Shown: positions 1-12,119 of the stretch, piece after piece | Layout of the letters: each line of letters starts with the position of its first letter | Numbering within the stretch: position 1 is the first letter of the stretch | Source of the DNA: Viola odorata | Lineage: Eukaryota; Streptophyta; Magnoliopsida; Malpighiales; Violaceae | Assembly: GCA_963691705.1 (NCBI GenBank) | Contig: OY829539.1 | Coordinates: 20,444,407 to 20,508,406 of the forward strand | Reading direction: 5' to 3' | DNA: 64,000 nt | The notes under the pieces: model-generated | Told to the model about the DNA's origin: nothing | The model's input: only the letters and a program-made list of their open reading frames with translations | The model's database searches: none | Made by a program: the position numbers and the translations under genes

Positions 1-30
1 CCTCAAATCAATGGAATAAAAGGGGGGAAA

Positions 31-1003
31 TCACGCATTTATACATGCTATCAATGCCCACAATGCATCATCCAATCTTTGGCTCCAATCTCGCCGATCT
101 AGGCCAACTGTCTTAGCTAAGATCGACTTAACTTCTCTATTTGACACCTCCGCTTGGCCATTTGACTGAGGGTGATAGGCAGTGGAGACTCTGTGCGTCA
201 CACCATACTTCCTGAAAAGAGAAACAATAATCCTATTGCAAAAATGTGTCCCGCGGTCGCTAATGATCCCCTTAGGCACACCAAATCTGTTCAAAATGTT
301 AGTTTTCAAAAATGAAACAACAGTTTTTGCATCATTGGTCCTAGTTGCCTTAGCTTCTATCCACTTAGACACGTAATCCACAGCAAGCAATATATATTGT
401 TTTCCATTTGACATAGGAAAAGGCCCCATAAAATCAATACCCCACAAATCAAAAATCTCACAATTTAATATAACATTCATGGGCATTTGATTTTTAGCGC
501 TTATGTTTCCTATCTTTTGGCATTCAGGGCATGTCTTGCAAAACATATAGCTATCATGAAATAGAGTAGGCCAATAAAACCTCGACTCAAGGACTTTTAA
601 GGTTGTTCTCTTAGCTCTAAAATGTCCACCACATGCATAAGAATGACAAAATCTTAAGATATATGGAATCTCACTTTCAGGAATACATCTCCTAATCAAT
701 TGATCAGATCCAATTTTCCAAAGATAAGGGTCATCCCAAACGAAATACCTGCTGTCATGCTTAATCTTTAATTTTTCTTGAGCCGTTAAGTCACCATGAG
801 GCTTACCCGTGGCTAAGAAATTGACAAGATCAGCAAACCAAGGTCTCACCGCTTGGATGGCAAATAGATGTTCGTTTGGAAAATCATCTCTGATTGGTTC
901 TGAATCGGCCTTCACAAAGCACCTACTAAGGTGATCCGCGACTAAGTTTTCCCTACCCGCTTTGTCCTTAATCACATTTTGTCTCAAGTTTTCCCTGCCC
1001 GCT
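31..1003 (-). pseudogene. Ty3/gypsy pol fragment: RNase H tail plus integrase
   Basis: A 318-residue open frame (31-987) reads from the end of RNase H into integrase, the enzyme that inserts retrotransposon DNA. Visible are the RNase H terminal motif [10 protein letters not shown] (about residues 13-22), an HHCC zinc-binding module (H115, H122, C153, C156) and a DDE triad D185, D244, E280 with the usual 35-residue D-E spacing. The phrase around D185 ([11 protein letters not shown]) is typical of Athila/Tat-type plant gypsy elements. The frame ends just after DALWA, where the family normally continues, so the integrase C-terminus is missing. The upstream RT, protease and gag are absent too: similarity stops near 1003, where a T-rich repeat array begins. 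This is a dead fragment, not a gene. Clade assignment is inference. Confidence 0.9.
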
Positions 1004-2060
1004 TTTTACCCTTTTGCTCATTTCTTACCATCTTGTCTCATTTTTACCATTTTTGCCCGTTTTGTACCGTCTAAGCACATTTTTTATAGTCTTGGCTCAT
1101 TCTTTACCATTTTTGCACGTTTTTTACTATCTTGGCTAGTTTTTTACTGTTTTTGCTCCTTTTTCACCGCTTTGTCTTGTTTTTTACTGTTTTGGCTCGT
1201 TTTTTATTATTTTTTCTCATTTTTACTTTTTGGTTCATTTTTCTCATTTTTACCATTTAGCTCATTTTTTTTACCCTTTTTGCTAATTTTTTAGCATCTT
1301 GTATGGTTTTTTACCATTTTTTCTCATTTCTTACCATATTTGGCTCATTTTTGCTAGTTTTTGCTAGTTTAGCGAAGAAAATGTTAAGCATTTAAAGAAT
1401 ATCTTGTGTGATTTACTGGAAAATGTCATTTTTATTTTCTTTATTAATCAATCTAAATCAACGAGCAACAAAACATTGTCTAATTGTCAGCCCCTAATCA
1501 ATTAGTAGGCGATTAACAAGAAGGTATCTTCTTCTTTTCCATATAAAATAGTCAAATTGCTATAAACAACATGTTTATTTTGGGAGTAAGAAAATCCAAA
1601 AGATCTTAAGATCTTCTTTTATAAAAAATGACTCAAAATGGTATCAAACTAGAAAATATAGTGAAAAATGATTAAAAAAATTGAGCCAAAATGGTAAAAA
1701 GTAGTAAAAAAATGAGCCAAAATGCTAAAAAAAAATGAGACAGAATGGTGAAAAATGAGCGAAGAAGGTAAAAAATGAGCCGAAATGGTGAGAAATGAGA
1801 TCAAACGATGAAAAATGGTAAGAAACTTGAAAAAGGTAAAGAATGAGCCAGAATAATAAAAAACAAGCCAAAATAGTGAAAAACGAGCCAAAATGGTAAA
1901 AAATGGGACAAAATGGTAAAAAAAGACAAAAATGGTTTAAAAAAGACACAAAATGGTGAAAATGATCTAAAGCGGTAAAAAATGAGCTTAAATGGTGAAA
2001 AACGAGCCAAAACGGTAAAAACCAATCAAAAAAATCAAGAATATTTATTTGATCTTTAAC
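1004..2060. mobile_element. Foldback-like element, left arm truncated
   Basis: The left arm (about 1004-1370) is a degenerate tandem array of a roughly 20-bp T-rich unit, like ttttttaccattttggctca. The right arm (about 1630-2030) is the reverse complement of the same unit, like tgagccaaaatggtaaaaaa. A spacer of about 260 bp separates them. Long inverted arms built from short direct repeats are the hallmark of foldback transposons. The left arm is cut short by the gypsy fragment at 1003; a longer version of the same element lies at 28385-30075. No coding capacity: the Phe/Leu-rich open frames here are products of the repeat. Confidence 0.6.
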
Positions 2061-2099
2061 GTGAATAGATTTAGCATATTTATAAATTATGAGAGTAGA

Positions 2100-2760
2100 C
2101 ATGTCTAAAATAACATTATTTTTTTTTTATGTTAACAATATGGATCGGTTGACCTAAAAAAAAATTTGGAATTTTTTTTTGGAAAACTTCAAAAATTGTG
2201 TTTCCAAAATTTTCCAAATTTGTAATGTAAATTCTGGAAAACTGAATAGTAATTGGAGAACTGGAAAATTTTCCATTTGGGAAAATGTTGTTGTGAAACA
2301 GATTTTGGAAATATTTCCAATTTTTGGAAAATTTTCCAAAAATTAAACAACCCCTAAATGGCTTGTACTTTTGAATTTAAACTTGAATATGTTTACCATA
2401 CCTATATTTGATCTTTAACAAACATAAAATGAGCTACTATTTAGTTTATTAATCTTAACAAAAAAATAACATTAGCATTGTTTTTGAATTAAAATCAAAT
2501 TGATTTAACAATAGTAGAAGTTTTTTTTCTTCCAAAAAAGTAAGAGATAGTTGTTAGGTGAATACGATTTTGAGCTTTCTAAGGTTGGAAAATTAAGGCT
2601 GAAAAATAGAAAACGTACTGTAGCTGTGAAATAGAATTTTGGAAAACAGAAATAATTCTGTAAATATCTCCAGATGGAAAATTTTGAAAAACAGTAATAT
2701 CTCCAAACATAATTATTTCCGTTATGAAAGGCAGCCTAAGAGTTTCCCCATTTGTATATG
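2100..2760. repeat. AT-rich stretch with ggaaaattttcc motifs
   Basis: No gene. Many copies of ggaaaa and ttttcc, including palindromic ggaaaattttcc, lie in two clusters (about 2160-2345 and 2590-2700). The outer edges read aacaacccct (about 2355) and cgttatgaaaggcagcctaa (about 2722), both resembling ends of hAT-type MITEs. The same stretch is present at about 24660-25265 and 30215-31220. The element limits could not be fixed. Confidence 0.35.
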
Positions 2761-3093
2761 GATAATTTCGATGCTCGCTTCAGTTCTCTGTTGAAATTGG
2801 AGAGTATTAGTTAGATGCTAAAGATTTCACAATATTTTCAAGAGACATACATGCATTTTTAAGATGTTGGGAGTTGGATGATGTTACTATGGAAATAATG
2901 ACAATAACTATGAATATATATGATGTTCCCGGTCACCAGAGATAGTGTTTTGGTTATTAAACTCTAAAGAATGTAGTACGTGGGTGTTCTTAAATTTAAG
3001 TGACTTTGGATTTATGAATATATATATATCCATATATATATAGTGAGAAATCATAGATGAGAGGTAACTCTAATCATGACTAGATCATAAGTA

Positions 3094-3365
3094 CTTCCTT
3101 CGTTTTTATATAATTGTCTTTTTTCAAGTTTTCACAATAACCAAGAAAATGATTAGATAATAATTATTTATAATTTTTTACTTAAATACTCTTATTAATT
3201 ATAAACCCGTCCTTTTTATTACAAAATTATTTATGGTTAATTTTTTCATTGACTACAAAAGTAACCTTGAAAATATAAAAAGTTAGTTTGAAAATCAAAA
3301 AGCGACAATTAAATTAAAAAAATGTATTTTTTTAAAAAACTATAGTTATATAAAAATGGAGGAAG
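3094..3365. mobile_element. Stowaway-like MITE (copy 1)
   Basis: A 272-bp element flanked by TA on both sides. The ends are inverted: it starts cttccttcgtttttatata and ends tatataaaaatggaggaag. The TA duplication and CTYCCTYCG-type ends fit the Stowaway (Tc1/mariner) group. An orthologous copy is at 31563-31834. In the partial copy at 25600-25862 the left end is disrupted by a small inversion. Confidence 0.75.
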
Positions 3366-3367
3366 TA

Positions 3368-6300
3368 TGACAAATTCGGTATGATTATCCCAAAATTAGG
3401 AGATTAATTAGATTTCTGGTTTGTCTAAGCAGTTAGGGTAATGCATGGCATGAGATCCTATTTTATGAATTAAATTAATGCATCTAACAAATGAGGTTTT
3501 TGACTAACGGTTTATTCGATGGATGTTCCGTTGGCCTAGTCTTGTCATGCATTGCGGATCTGATGAATGGATCCATATACATTGAGTTTATCTAATCATT
3601 GATAGACCCAATTACTGATTCTAATTCATTCATCAGAGTTATAAGACGTACCGCTTTGTCTTGATTTTTCAAGACGGCCAGTAGCACAGTCAATATACCG
3701 ACCAATATGGTAGGTATTGTCTCCAGTTTACTAAGATATATCTATTGAAGATGAGGCGAGATGGAAATTAGTGAGGGTTAGCGGTAAATAAGAGATAGAT
3801 GGGATGGGGAATAGCCAAAAAGGGATGAGAGTACATTGACGACTATGGCTCCCCAATCACGAAGGAAATCATTTTTACATTTTTATGATTTTTTTACATT
3901 TTCATATTTGTTTTAATTTTCTAGTTTTCTTTAATTTCGAAATGAATTATCAAGCTTTATATTTTTATTTTTATACTTTTTAAAAATATTTTTCCTATTT
4001 TTCTTATACGTTTTTAAAAATATTTTTTTTCATTTTATTAGATTTTTTTAATTTTCTATAAATTTTAAAAATATTTTCTGATGTGTGGAACCTGATTGTT
4101 AGAAATAATTATTAAAATAATAAAATCTAACAAAGTTTTGTCTCTGTTAACGTTTTTTTTAACAGTTGGAACTATATTAAACTAAAGAATAAAATGTTTG
4201 AAATCGATAAAAATTTAAAAAAAAATATTTGGAACTAACTAAAATAAAATGATAAATATTTGGGACCGAGATGTATTACCCGATCAAAGTGTACGCACAT
4301 AGGGTTTATTCACTCGAAGGAATGTGTACGTTTGCAATTAAATTGATTCCTTGATGTAGTTGCAGTTAATGTACTAAGGGTTTTAAATTTTGTTGTTTTT
4401 AATGTTAAATTGATTCCTTGATGTAGTTGTTAATGTAGCTAAGGGACAGTTTTAAACTGCAGCGGTTGTTAATGCAGTTGTGGCAAGAAAAAATAAAGGT
4501 GTTTGACTTAACAAAAATGGTAATTAATTAGCGCAGTATTAAAGAATTTCTTTTGAAGAAAATTGACAAAGACACGTTACCAATATATGTCCGTGTTTTA
4601 TTAATTGTCATTTTATTTTAAAATAGTTTTGTTTATTTAGTTGTCTCGTATTCTAATTTTTAAGATTATTTTTTGTAATTAATGACAGAATAAATTCTAA
4701 ATAATCTTAAATTAACTATTTTTTGGAGGAAAATTAAAAGGAATTGATTGATAATCAATAAGGACAGTTTAGTCAGCTGTAATCTAATAAAATAGGGAGG
4801 GGTAGTTTTTTTCCATTTTATATAGAATGGAGTGAATAGTAGCTATTATTATTAATATATTAATAGATATAATATAATATAAATTAAACATGTTTCCTAA
4901 TTGCTGTTGTTAATGTTAAATTGATTCCTTGATGTATGCAGTTGTTAATGTAGGTAAGGGCCGGTTTTAAACTTTTGTGGTTGTTAGTGTTGCGTTTGTT
5001 AACGCAGTTGTGGCAAGAAAAAAGAAAGGTGTTTGACTCAACAAAAATGGTAAGTAAAGAATTTCTTTTGAAGAAAATTGACAAAGACACGTTACTTACC
5101 AATATAGTTTTAAGAATAGAATACTATTTATTGTTTATATCAGGAATCTTTTAACTTTTAACTCTCTTAAATGACATTTTATATAGAATGGAATCAATAG
5201 TAAGTATCATTACTAATACATTAATAGATATAATATAATATAATTAGGATTAGGATTATGATTATGATTAGGGGATAGACGTGGTGAGGAATCTTCTCCT
5301 AACACAAAAGGGGACAATTTGCAAAGGTATACCGAGTCCAAGGAGCTCACCATTAATTGGGTCAAAAAGGATGAACTTTTGCAAAGGTGATGAACTTTTT
5401 GTTTTCTGTTTTGTTTTTTTTAGATCTATAGTTTAGTTTTGGAGAATACATGGCGAGATGAGATTAGCATATATAATTATTCCCTCAGAGTTGTCGTTTT
5501 TCTAATTTTTCAAGATCTAAGTCTATTATTAGTTCTCAATTATGAATTCTCAATTATGAAGTGATTAATTTTATACTGGTAATATATTTTAAATTTTCAA
5601 CCAATCAAATTTCAACATTTTTTGTTAATTATAGAATAATTAAGGTTGTTTACGGATAACTATATAAGCAATTATTTTTAATCATTTTGAAAATTTTGGA
5701 CTCGAACTAGATAGAATTTTGATAAACGATAAAACTCTCCCTTATAAGTTGTGACACAAGTGTATACCCTACAGAGCTCGAACCTAAGACCTCTAGTTAA
5801 CCTAAAATAACTTTCTACTAATTGTTTTTTGAAAAGTGACTTTTTACTTATTGATCTATGTGCTTATGGTATAAGTATGAATAAATCTATTAATTATTTC
5901 CTTATCAGTACATTATTAAGGATTCCTCTTCGCCTACCATTAGGGTAAAAGTTAAAAAAAATCCTAAACTTTAATATTTTAACTAATCACCCCTTAAATT
6001 ATATTTTTGTTTAATTACCCCACCGTTAAAAATATAACTCCGTTAAAAAAAGTTATCACGTCAGCAAAAAATTACTGACTGTAATTTTTTTTTACGGAGT
6101 ACATTATACGTAAACTACCTTTAATATTGGTGAGAGGATAATTAAACAAAAATGTACAAACTTAGGAGGTCATTAAGCAAATAAATAATCTAAAAAGTGA
6201 TTAATTAAATATTTAAATTTAATTTTTTTTTTAACTTTTACCCAAGGTAATTTTTATGCTAATTTGGAAGAAAAAAAAGTTGTGGATTGGACACGTGGAT

Positions 6301-7349
6301 TTGCACTAATTTAGCAAATAAATCCTTCTATTGTCCATTTTATTTATCTGAATAATAATTCCAACATTTTTGTAACAGATAAAATTACATAATTTACATT
6401 AAATATTTATTTTTAATAATCACCATCGAGTTTTTAATCGCTAAATAAATTTATATTTTGTAGACCAATATATATAAAAAGAATGTAAATTTATTCAAGA
6501 CATTCAAGAAACACCTTAGTTATCTATAAATAAATTATTATTATTTTTCATTCAATAAACAAAGTCAACGTTCCAATTATTCTTTGGATCAGTTTTTTAG
6601 CTTTTAACCCCCACCATTACTCTTTGGTACAAAGTCAACGTTCCAATTATTGCTGTGTTGCCTAATGAATTTTCAATTTATTGAATTAATTTTCCAATAC
6701 GTACATTGTTCATGCAATTGTTCCAATACGTAATGTTATAGAATGTAATTATTTGAAGGAAAATTTTCAAGGAAATTACGTAAATGGTTGATGGACCTAA
6801 CAATATTTCTGTCCGACGAGATTGTTGTAAGTTTAGTTAGACTATAAAATAAAAATAAAAAAGTTTGCTTAAATGACATTTTACCTATGTATTTTAATAT
6901 TTTATTTAATTACCCATTACATTAATTGTTTATTTACCCTATTTTTTTTTTTTATTTAATCATCTTTTTGTCGTAACTGAATGATGATATCACTCAATTT
7001 TTTATCTAAAAAGTATTACACACCAGCACTAAAATACTACTTGGCTAATGGGACATCACCATGTCATGAATCATGTAGTATGGTGTGATAATGTAACGTG
7101 CTACATCATCGTGTAAAATGGACGTGACAACAACCAATAATGTGGCATGTCACGTAAGCTTTCTATTACAGCATATTAAACAAAAAGTGACAAATATATA
7201 AAATAATTAAACAAACAATTAGTATAAAGTTCATTAAATAAAATATTAAAGAACAAAAATAAAATGTTGTTAAACCAAACTTTTTAGGTAAGTTTTTTAT
7301 TTTATTATAAAATTATCGTCAATAATCCGTCACCAACCGTTGTTAGTTT
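3368..7349. other. AT-rich non-coding stretch left of BAHD gene 1
   Basis: No gene seen. It holds a local direct repeat of about 190 bp (about 4391-4585 and 4905-5097; shared phrases include attgattccttgatgta and gcagttgtggcaagaaaa) and AT-rich filler. The short open frame near 4884-5102 lies inside the repeat and is not a gene. The region aligns with about 32400-37338 in the second copy. Confidence 0.6.
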
Positions 7350-7368
7350 CACTACAAGAAAAATATTT
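7350..7368 (+). repeat. CACTA-type terminal sequence
   Basis: The string CACTACAAGAAAAATATTT matches the terminal inverted repeat usual for plant En/Spm (CACTA) transposons. It lies 114 bp upstream of the BAHD start codon. No matching inverted end (TTCTTGTAGTG) was found downstream in the window, so this is an isolated terminus or a chance match. It is kept in copy 2 at 37339-37357. Confidence 0.4.
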
Positions 7369-7482
7369 TTATGTATAAGAAGCTAGCTAGCCTTTGCCTA
7401 ACTAGTGTAGTATTTCTCTCACACACAAACCATTGCAATATTCAAATTACAAAGTTATTCTTAATAACTAAAAACTAAAAAG

Positions 7483-10479
7483 ATGGTGTCTGGCGCGGCC
7501 AACGGAGATATTGATCATGCAATGATCAGTAGTAGTACTACTAATTACGGTGTGGAAGTGAGGAAGGTGGAGGTGGTGGCTGCGGCGCTGCCGTTGCAAG
7601 AGCATTGGCTGCCACTCTCCAACATGGACTTGCTGCTTCCGCCGTTGGATGTGGGTGTAGTGTTGTGCTACAAAACCTCCTCATCCTCCACGTCATCATC
7701 GGTTGGGGTTCTTAAGAAGGCGCTGGCCCAAGTGCTGGTCTCCTACTACGCACTTGCGGGCGAGGTTGTTTTGAACTCCATGGGCGAGCCAGAGATCCTA
7801 TGCAACAATCGCGGGGTTGACTTTATTGAGGCGTACGCTAACGTTAACCTCAAAGATGTGAACTTGTATAATCCTGATCAAAGTGTTGAGGGAAAACTTG
7901 TCCCCAAAAAGATGCATGGAATCCTTGCTATCCAGGTCTTCCTTCTCCTTAATTATCCTTTCTGTTTCGTCTTCTACTATATATTAATGTTTCGATGACA
8001 ACACTTTTCTTTTTCTTTCTATGGCTCAACTCAACTCAACTCAATTTTACAATTATGATATTTAAGTAAAATTACGTACATGTATATTGTATGGTGTACA
8101 AATGAGTTCAAAGGGTTTGGTGACTTTAAATTTTGAATTGTAATCAATGGGCATGTAACTTAAGGTGCTTTTTGTACATTTTAAAATAAATATCGCATTA
8201 CTAATTAATTATTAGATCTATTCAATAATATAAATATTATAATTATAAAAGTATTAATTAATCATTAGATCTATTCAACAGTATTATAATCACATCATTA
8301 TATAATTTTCCATAACTTAATAGTTATCTTGTTGGTGAGAAAGTTACTGTAATTTGTATTAGAATAGGTATGTCTTTGATAAAAAATAAAAAATAAATTC
8401 TATAATATAACCATAGTATGCAAAAACGTATATAATACTCCCTCTTGTCCGAATTAAATGTCTTCCTCGCATCCCAATATTCAGTAGGGAATGCATATCT
8501 AGGAGGCCGGGTACGTTAAGGATTAACGTACTTCCGAGAAAAAATTCGGAGCAAAATTATCTCAAATAGTGACTGTTCCGACCGTCTTAAAATACGTTCT
8601 GAAACAGTAAAAACAAATGCTAAAATGACGTTTAATTCGGACCGGAGGGAGTATAAACTATTTTTGAATTTCACTAACACATACGCAGTTTGGCAATGCC
8701 CACAAAAAAATATTTCTAATTTTATGTCTAAACTCATTTAGCTGTTAAATTAAAGTGAAAATACACATAATTTAAAAAAATTCCTTTCGCATATGTACAC
8801 GAAACAAGTACTATAAAAATGAAATAATAATAATAAATACCTTGTGTGCACAGTTGTTAATTAATTATTATGGTTTTTTTTAAATTATAAATTACGTTTG
8901 TTGCAACCAATTAAAATTGGCATGCTAATCCGAAAGTAGGAGGGACTAAAGTCTTAAGAAAACATAATATAATTAATATAAGTTAGCTAGCAGCTAGAAC
9001 CAATACAAATTAGCTGTGGTTATAAAGATAAACCAATAATTGCATCTACCACTTGAAAAAGAATAAATTACTTCACCATCGAAAATGACACTTTCTTCAT
9101 CACACCAGCTATTGCCACGTTGTCTCATCGGTTTCATTCTAGTCTAAACATAATTGTTATAAATAATAATAAATAAATAAAAAGTCTAATTAATCACAAG
9201 GTCACCCCGAAAAAAGCATACAAAATCTAAATCCGGATTAGTGGGTTAGTAGGCTAGTAGGCTAGATTAATTGGTATACTAAATTTTTTTTTTAACATCA
9301 CTTTAAATTAAATGTTACATCACTAATCAATTATTAGATCTAATCAATAGTTTAAATCTTATAATTATAAAAAATTTACTTAATTTTTTAGTAAACTTTT
9401 AAATATATTCAACGGCATCTCAATTCAAATAATAATATTATAACTATGTCACTGGAAATTTTCCTTAACTATTTATAAATTTTGCACAAAATGAATTTCA
9501 GGCAACTGAACTACGATGCGGCTCTCTCGTGGTGGGGTGCATATTCGATCATCGCATATCAGATGCCTATTCATTCAACATGTTTCTTGTGTCATGGGCG
9601 GAAACAGCCCAATCCAAGCCCATCTCAATCTACCCATCTTTCAGACGATCTTTGTTTAACCCTCGACGTCATGGTGGGCCTATCGACCCTTTTCTAGACG
9701 ACCTGTATGTCCCTGTCTCCAAAATGCCACCACCCCAATCGACAGATACCAACGACGACAACTACTTGGTTAGTCGCATTTACTACGTTAAAGCACAAGA
9801 ACTCAGTCAACTCCAATCACTCGCCAGCACAAATGAGGACAGGAGAACCAAACTTGAGTCGTTCACTGCATTCTTGTGGCAAATGATTGCCAAATCAGCT
9901 AACAAAGACGACACCACGCAGAACACACAATTTTGTAAAATGGGTGTTGTCGTTGATGGGCGGATGAGATTAAATGATGACGAAATGGTAAACAAATCGT
10001 CGCTAATGAACCGATACTTTGGCAATGTGTTGTCCATTCCTTATGGCACCAAGAAAGTGGGGGACCTAGCCGGAACTACGTTGTGTAGCGTGGCGAATGA
10101 GGTGCATGACTTCTTGGAGAGCTCGGTGACTAAAGAGCATTTTCTTGGATTGATTGATTGGGTCGAGGCGCATAGGCCGGAGACAGCTGTGGCTAAGATA
10201 TATTGTTGCGGGAGTAATGATGGTCCTTCAGTGGTGATCTCATCCGGTCAAAGATTTCCGATCACCAAAGCGGATTTCGGGTGGGGCATGCCTGTCTTTG
10301 GATCATACCATTTCCCTTGGGGTGGAAATGCTGGGTATGTGATGCCGATGCCAAGCCCAACAGGGAATGGTGACTGGGTGGTGTACATGCACCTATTTAA
10401 GAAGCAATTGGAGTTCATAGAAAATGAGGCTGCTCATTTCTTCAAGCCCTTTACATTTGATTATCTGATATCCATTTAA
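7483..10479 (+). CDS. BAHD acyltransferase, coniferyl alcohol acyltransferase-like (copy 1)
   Basis: Two exons, 7483-7935 and 9502-10479, joined by a phase-0 intron (donor CAG|GTCTTC, acceptor TTTCAG|GC), give 475 residues, the usual BAHD length. BAHD enzymes move an acyl group from acyl-CoA to an alcohol or amine in the cytosol. Visible motifs: YYALAGE at 88-94 (the family's YYPLAGR region), the catalytic HXXXD as HRISD with H168 and D172, and the structural DFGWG at 409-413. The overall pattern ([15 protein letters not shown] near the N-terminus, [15 protein letters not shown] near the C-terminus) most resembles coniferyl alcohol acyltransferase and related HCT-like enzymes. The exact acceptor is inference. 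The start follows a 5' leader rich in A and C and is the first ATG of the frame. No disabling change is seen. The intron carries a private MITE. Confidence 0.92.
8438..8651. mobile_element. Stowaway MITE in the intron of BAHD copy 1
   Basis: A 214-bp element with inverted ends: CTCCCTCTTGTCCGAATTAA on the left, TTTAATTCGGACCGGAGGGAG on the right apart from a few mismatches, flanked by TA. The intron of copy 2 has the clean empty site with a single TA near 38432. The insertion is therefore younger than the duplication, unless copy 2 lost it precisely. Confidence 0.9.
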
Positions 10480-11018
10480 TTACTTGCTTATGATCATAAT
10501 CATTGAGTACAATGATCCCTTTTTACAAGTAACTATTGAGTAAATGTGTGCATGTAATATAACGTTTTAATTATGTTTATTTTTGCATTTACGTCCATAA
10601 TTGAAATCATATATGATACAACTATATAATTTTATAGATAATCAAGAATTAACGTTCTCTTGAGCTCATGTTCAAAGTTTATAATAGTAATGTTTATTTT
10701 ATTTATGGTGATATTATTTAGCTTTATCGAGGAGTCAAATAACCCAAAAAAAATTAAAAAGTAAAAAAAAAAATCAAAACTTTTGAATTCATTATTTTAC
10801 TCTAAATAAAATGGATATTTTAGTCTATCTAATAATTAAATATACATATAAAAAAATTATAAAAAAACGTCCCGTGTTTTGTCTTCCGTGTCTCTATCAA
10901 TAATATTACATTAATATTTTTTTTTTCATTTTATCTTCCCTACATGGTAATTTTCATTAAGTTCTAGGTTTTTTTTTTAACTAATTGTCTCTTACTCATT
11001 ATTTTTTCAACTGACATA
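10480..11018. other. 3' flank of BAHD copy 1
   Basis: AT-rich, no gene. It must contain the 3' UTR and polyadenylation region of the acyltransferase gene, but no single signal stands out. Copy 2 lacks a short A-rich stretch of this flank near 10740. Confidence 0.5.
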
Positions 11019-11606
11019 TAGGGGTGAGCTTGGATCAGTGGAACACTCTGAACCCATAGCCGCACAGCCGCACCCTCCCGCCTCCTCTAGACCTCCGCTC
11101 GCCTCACTCGCTCCACTCCCTCTCCCCTCTTCTCCCTTGATCCCTTGTTGACTCCACCATTGTTCTCCCTTGTCCACTCTGCCTCCGTCGTCGCCCTCCC
11201 TCAATCCTTCTCCCTCCCTCAATCCCCAACAACATTCAAAATCTAACTCAAATTTTTATGGCATATCCAAACTTAAGAAAAAATAGATCAAGAAAATCAA
11301 ATCAGTTACCAACAAGTACGATTGGGTTTGAGAGAGGAGGAAAGGGATTGGGTTTGGTACGGCTTGAAAAACAACAAAAATGGAGGAGAGAGAAATAGGT
11401 GCTGGTATTGGGAGGATTAGGGTAAGGGCCAAAAAAAAAGTCCATGATTGTGATGGGTCGGCTCATCCGAAAAATCTGATCAATCCGATCCGAATCTGAA
11501 CTTGTCGGATTGGAATCGGATTTGTTGATAAAAAATCCGAAAAAATCTGATCCAAAATTATCTGAATTCGAACTTATCCGATCCGAACTCCGAATGTTCA
11601 CCCCTA
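11019..11606. mobile_element. Non-autonomous hAT-type element, internally deleted (copy 1)
   Basis: Ends TAGGGGTGAGC and GTTCACCCCTA are near-perfect inverted repeats. The flanking 8-mers are ctgacata and ctaacata, an 8-bp target duplication with one mismatch, as hAT elements make. Internal sequence is pyrimidine-rich near 11060-11220 and has repeated ccgat/atccga motifs near both ends. Relative to the 730-bp copy at 40763, about 140 bp is missing just after gatcagtg on the left side. Confidence 0.75.
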
Positions 11607-11614
11607 CTAACATA

Positions 11615-12119
11615 CCACGTAAAGAGGGGAAAATATCAAATACACTCGATGTAAAACTCACATAATTCGCCCATTAAAAAAATATGCTACTCTCATTGTT
11701 AACTTATTTTTCTATAATCAATAATGGGTCTATACAAAGCGAATAGATATAAAAATTGAGGGACTCATTACCTAGCAAGATTTCTTTAATGATAATAAGC
11801 TATCCGTGATAATTTAAAGATTAAGTCCTACGTCAAATCAAGCCCCTTATTCATTACACAAATAGAAGCATAAAGTTTACTCCACTATAAAATCTGAAGG
11901 CAATGATAAAGCACAAAATCCACTACAAAGTCCAAAAATAATAAATGATTGGGACTAATATGAATGAAAGTATAAAACTCTTGAGTTCATTATTTTACGC
12001 TTTTGAGTTCCCAATAAAACTACTATAAATCTCTTTCTCAAGATTTTCTTACTCGTCTTTAGATTATTTCCTTAATCGCCTTCAAGTGTTTGTGTAATTG
12101 TTTGTGAAAAGAAACTAGT
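11615..12119. other. Non-coding stretch
   Basis: AT-rich sequence with no recognisable gene, conserved in copy 2 at about 41501-42005. It may be the degraded 3' end of the gypsy relic that follows, but no LTR could be delimited. Confidence 0.4.

Noticed and set aside
962..1294. Phe/Leu-rich open frames in the T-rich arrays (also 1649-2102, 24216-24538, 28475-29094, 29713-29913), which look like membrane proteins
   Set aside because: They are translations of the ~20-bp tttttaccattttggctca repeat in several frames and have no start context or domain.
5243..5275. Telomere-like attaggattagg repeat (also 35335-35360)
   Set aside because: Only two or three units, changing to gattat; a simple microsatellite.
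9807..10037. Minus-strand open frame inside BAHD exon 2 (also 39588-39818)
   Set aside because: Shadow of the acyltransferase coding sequence.
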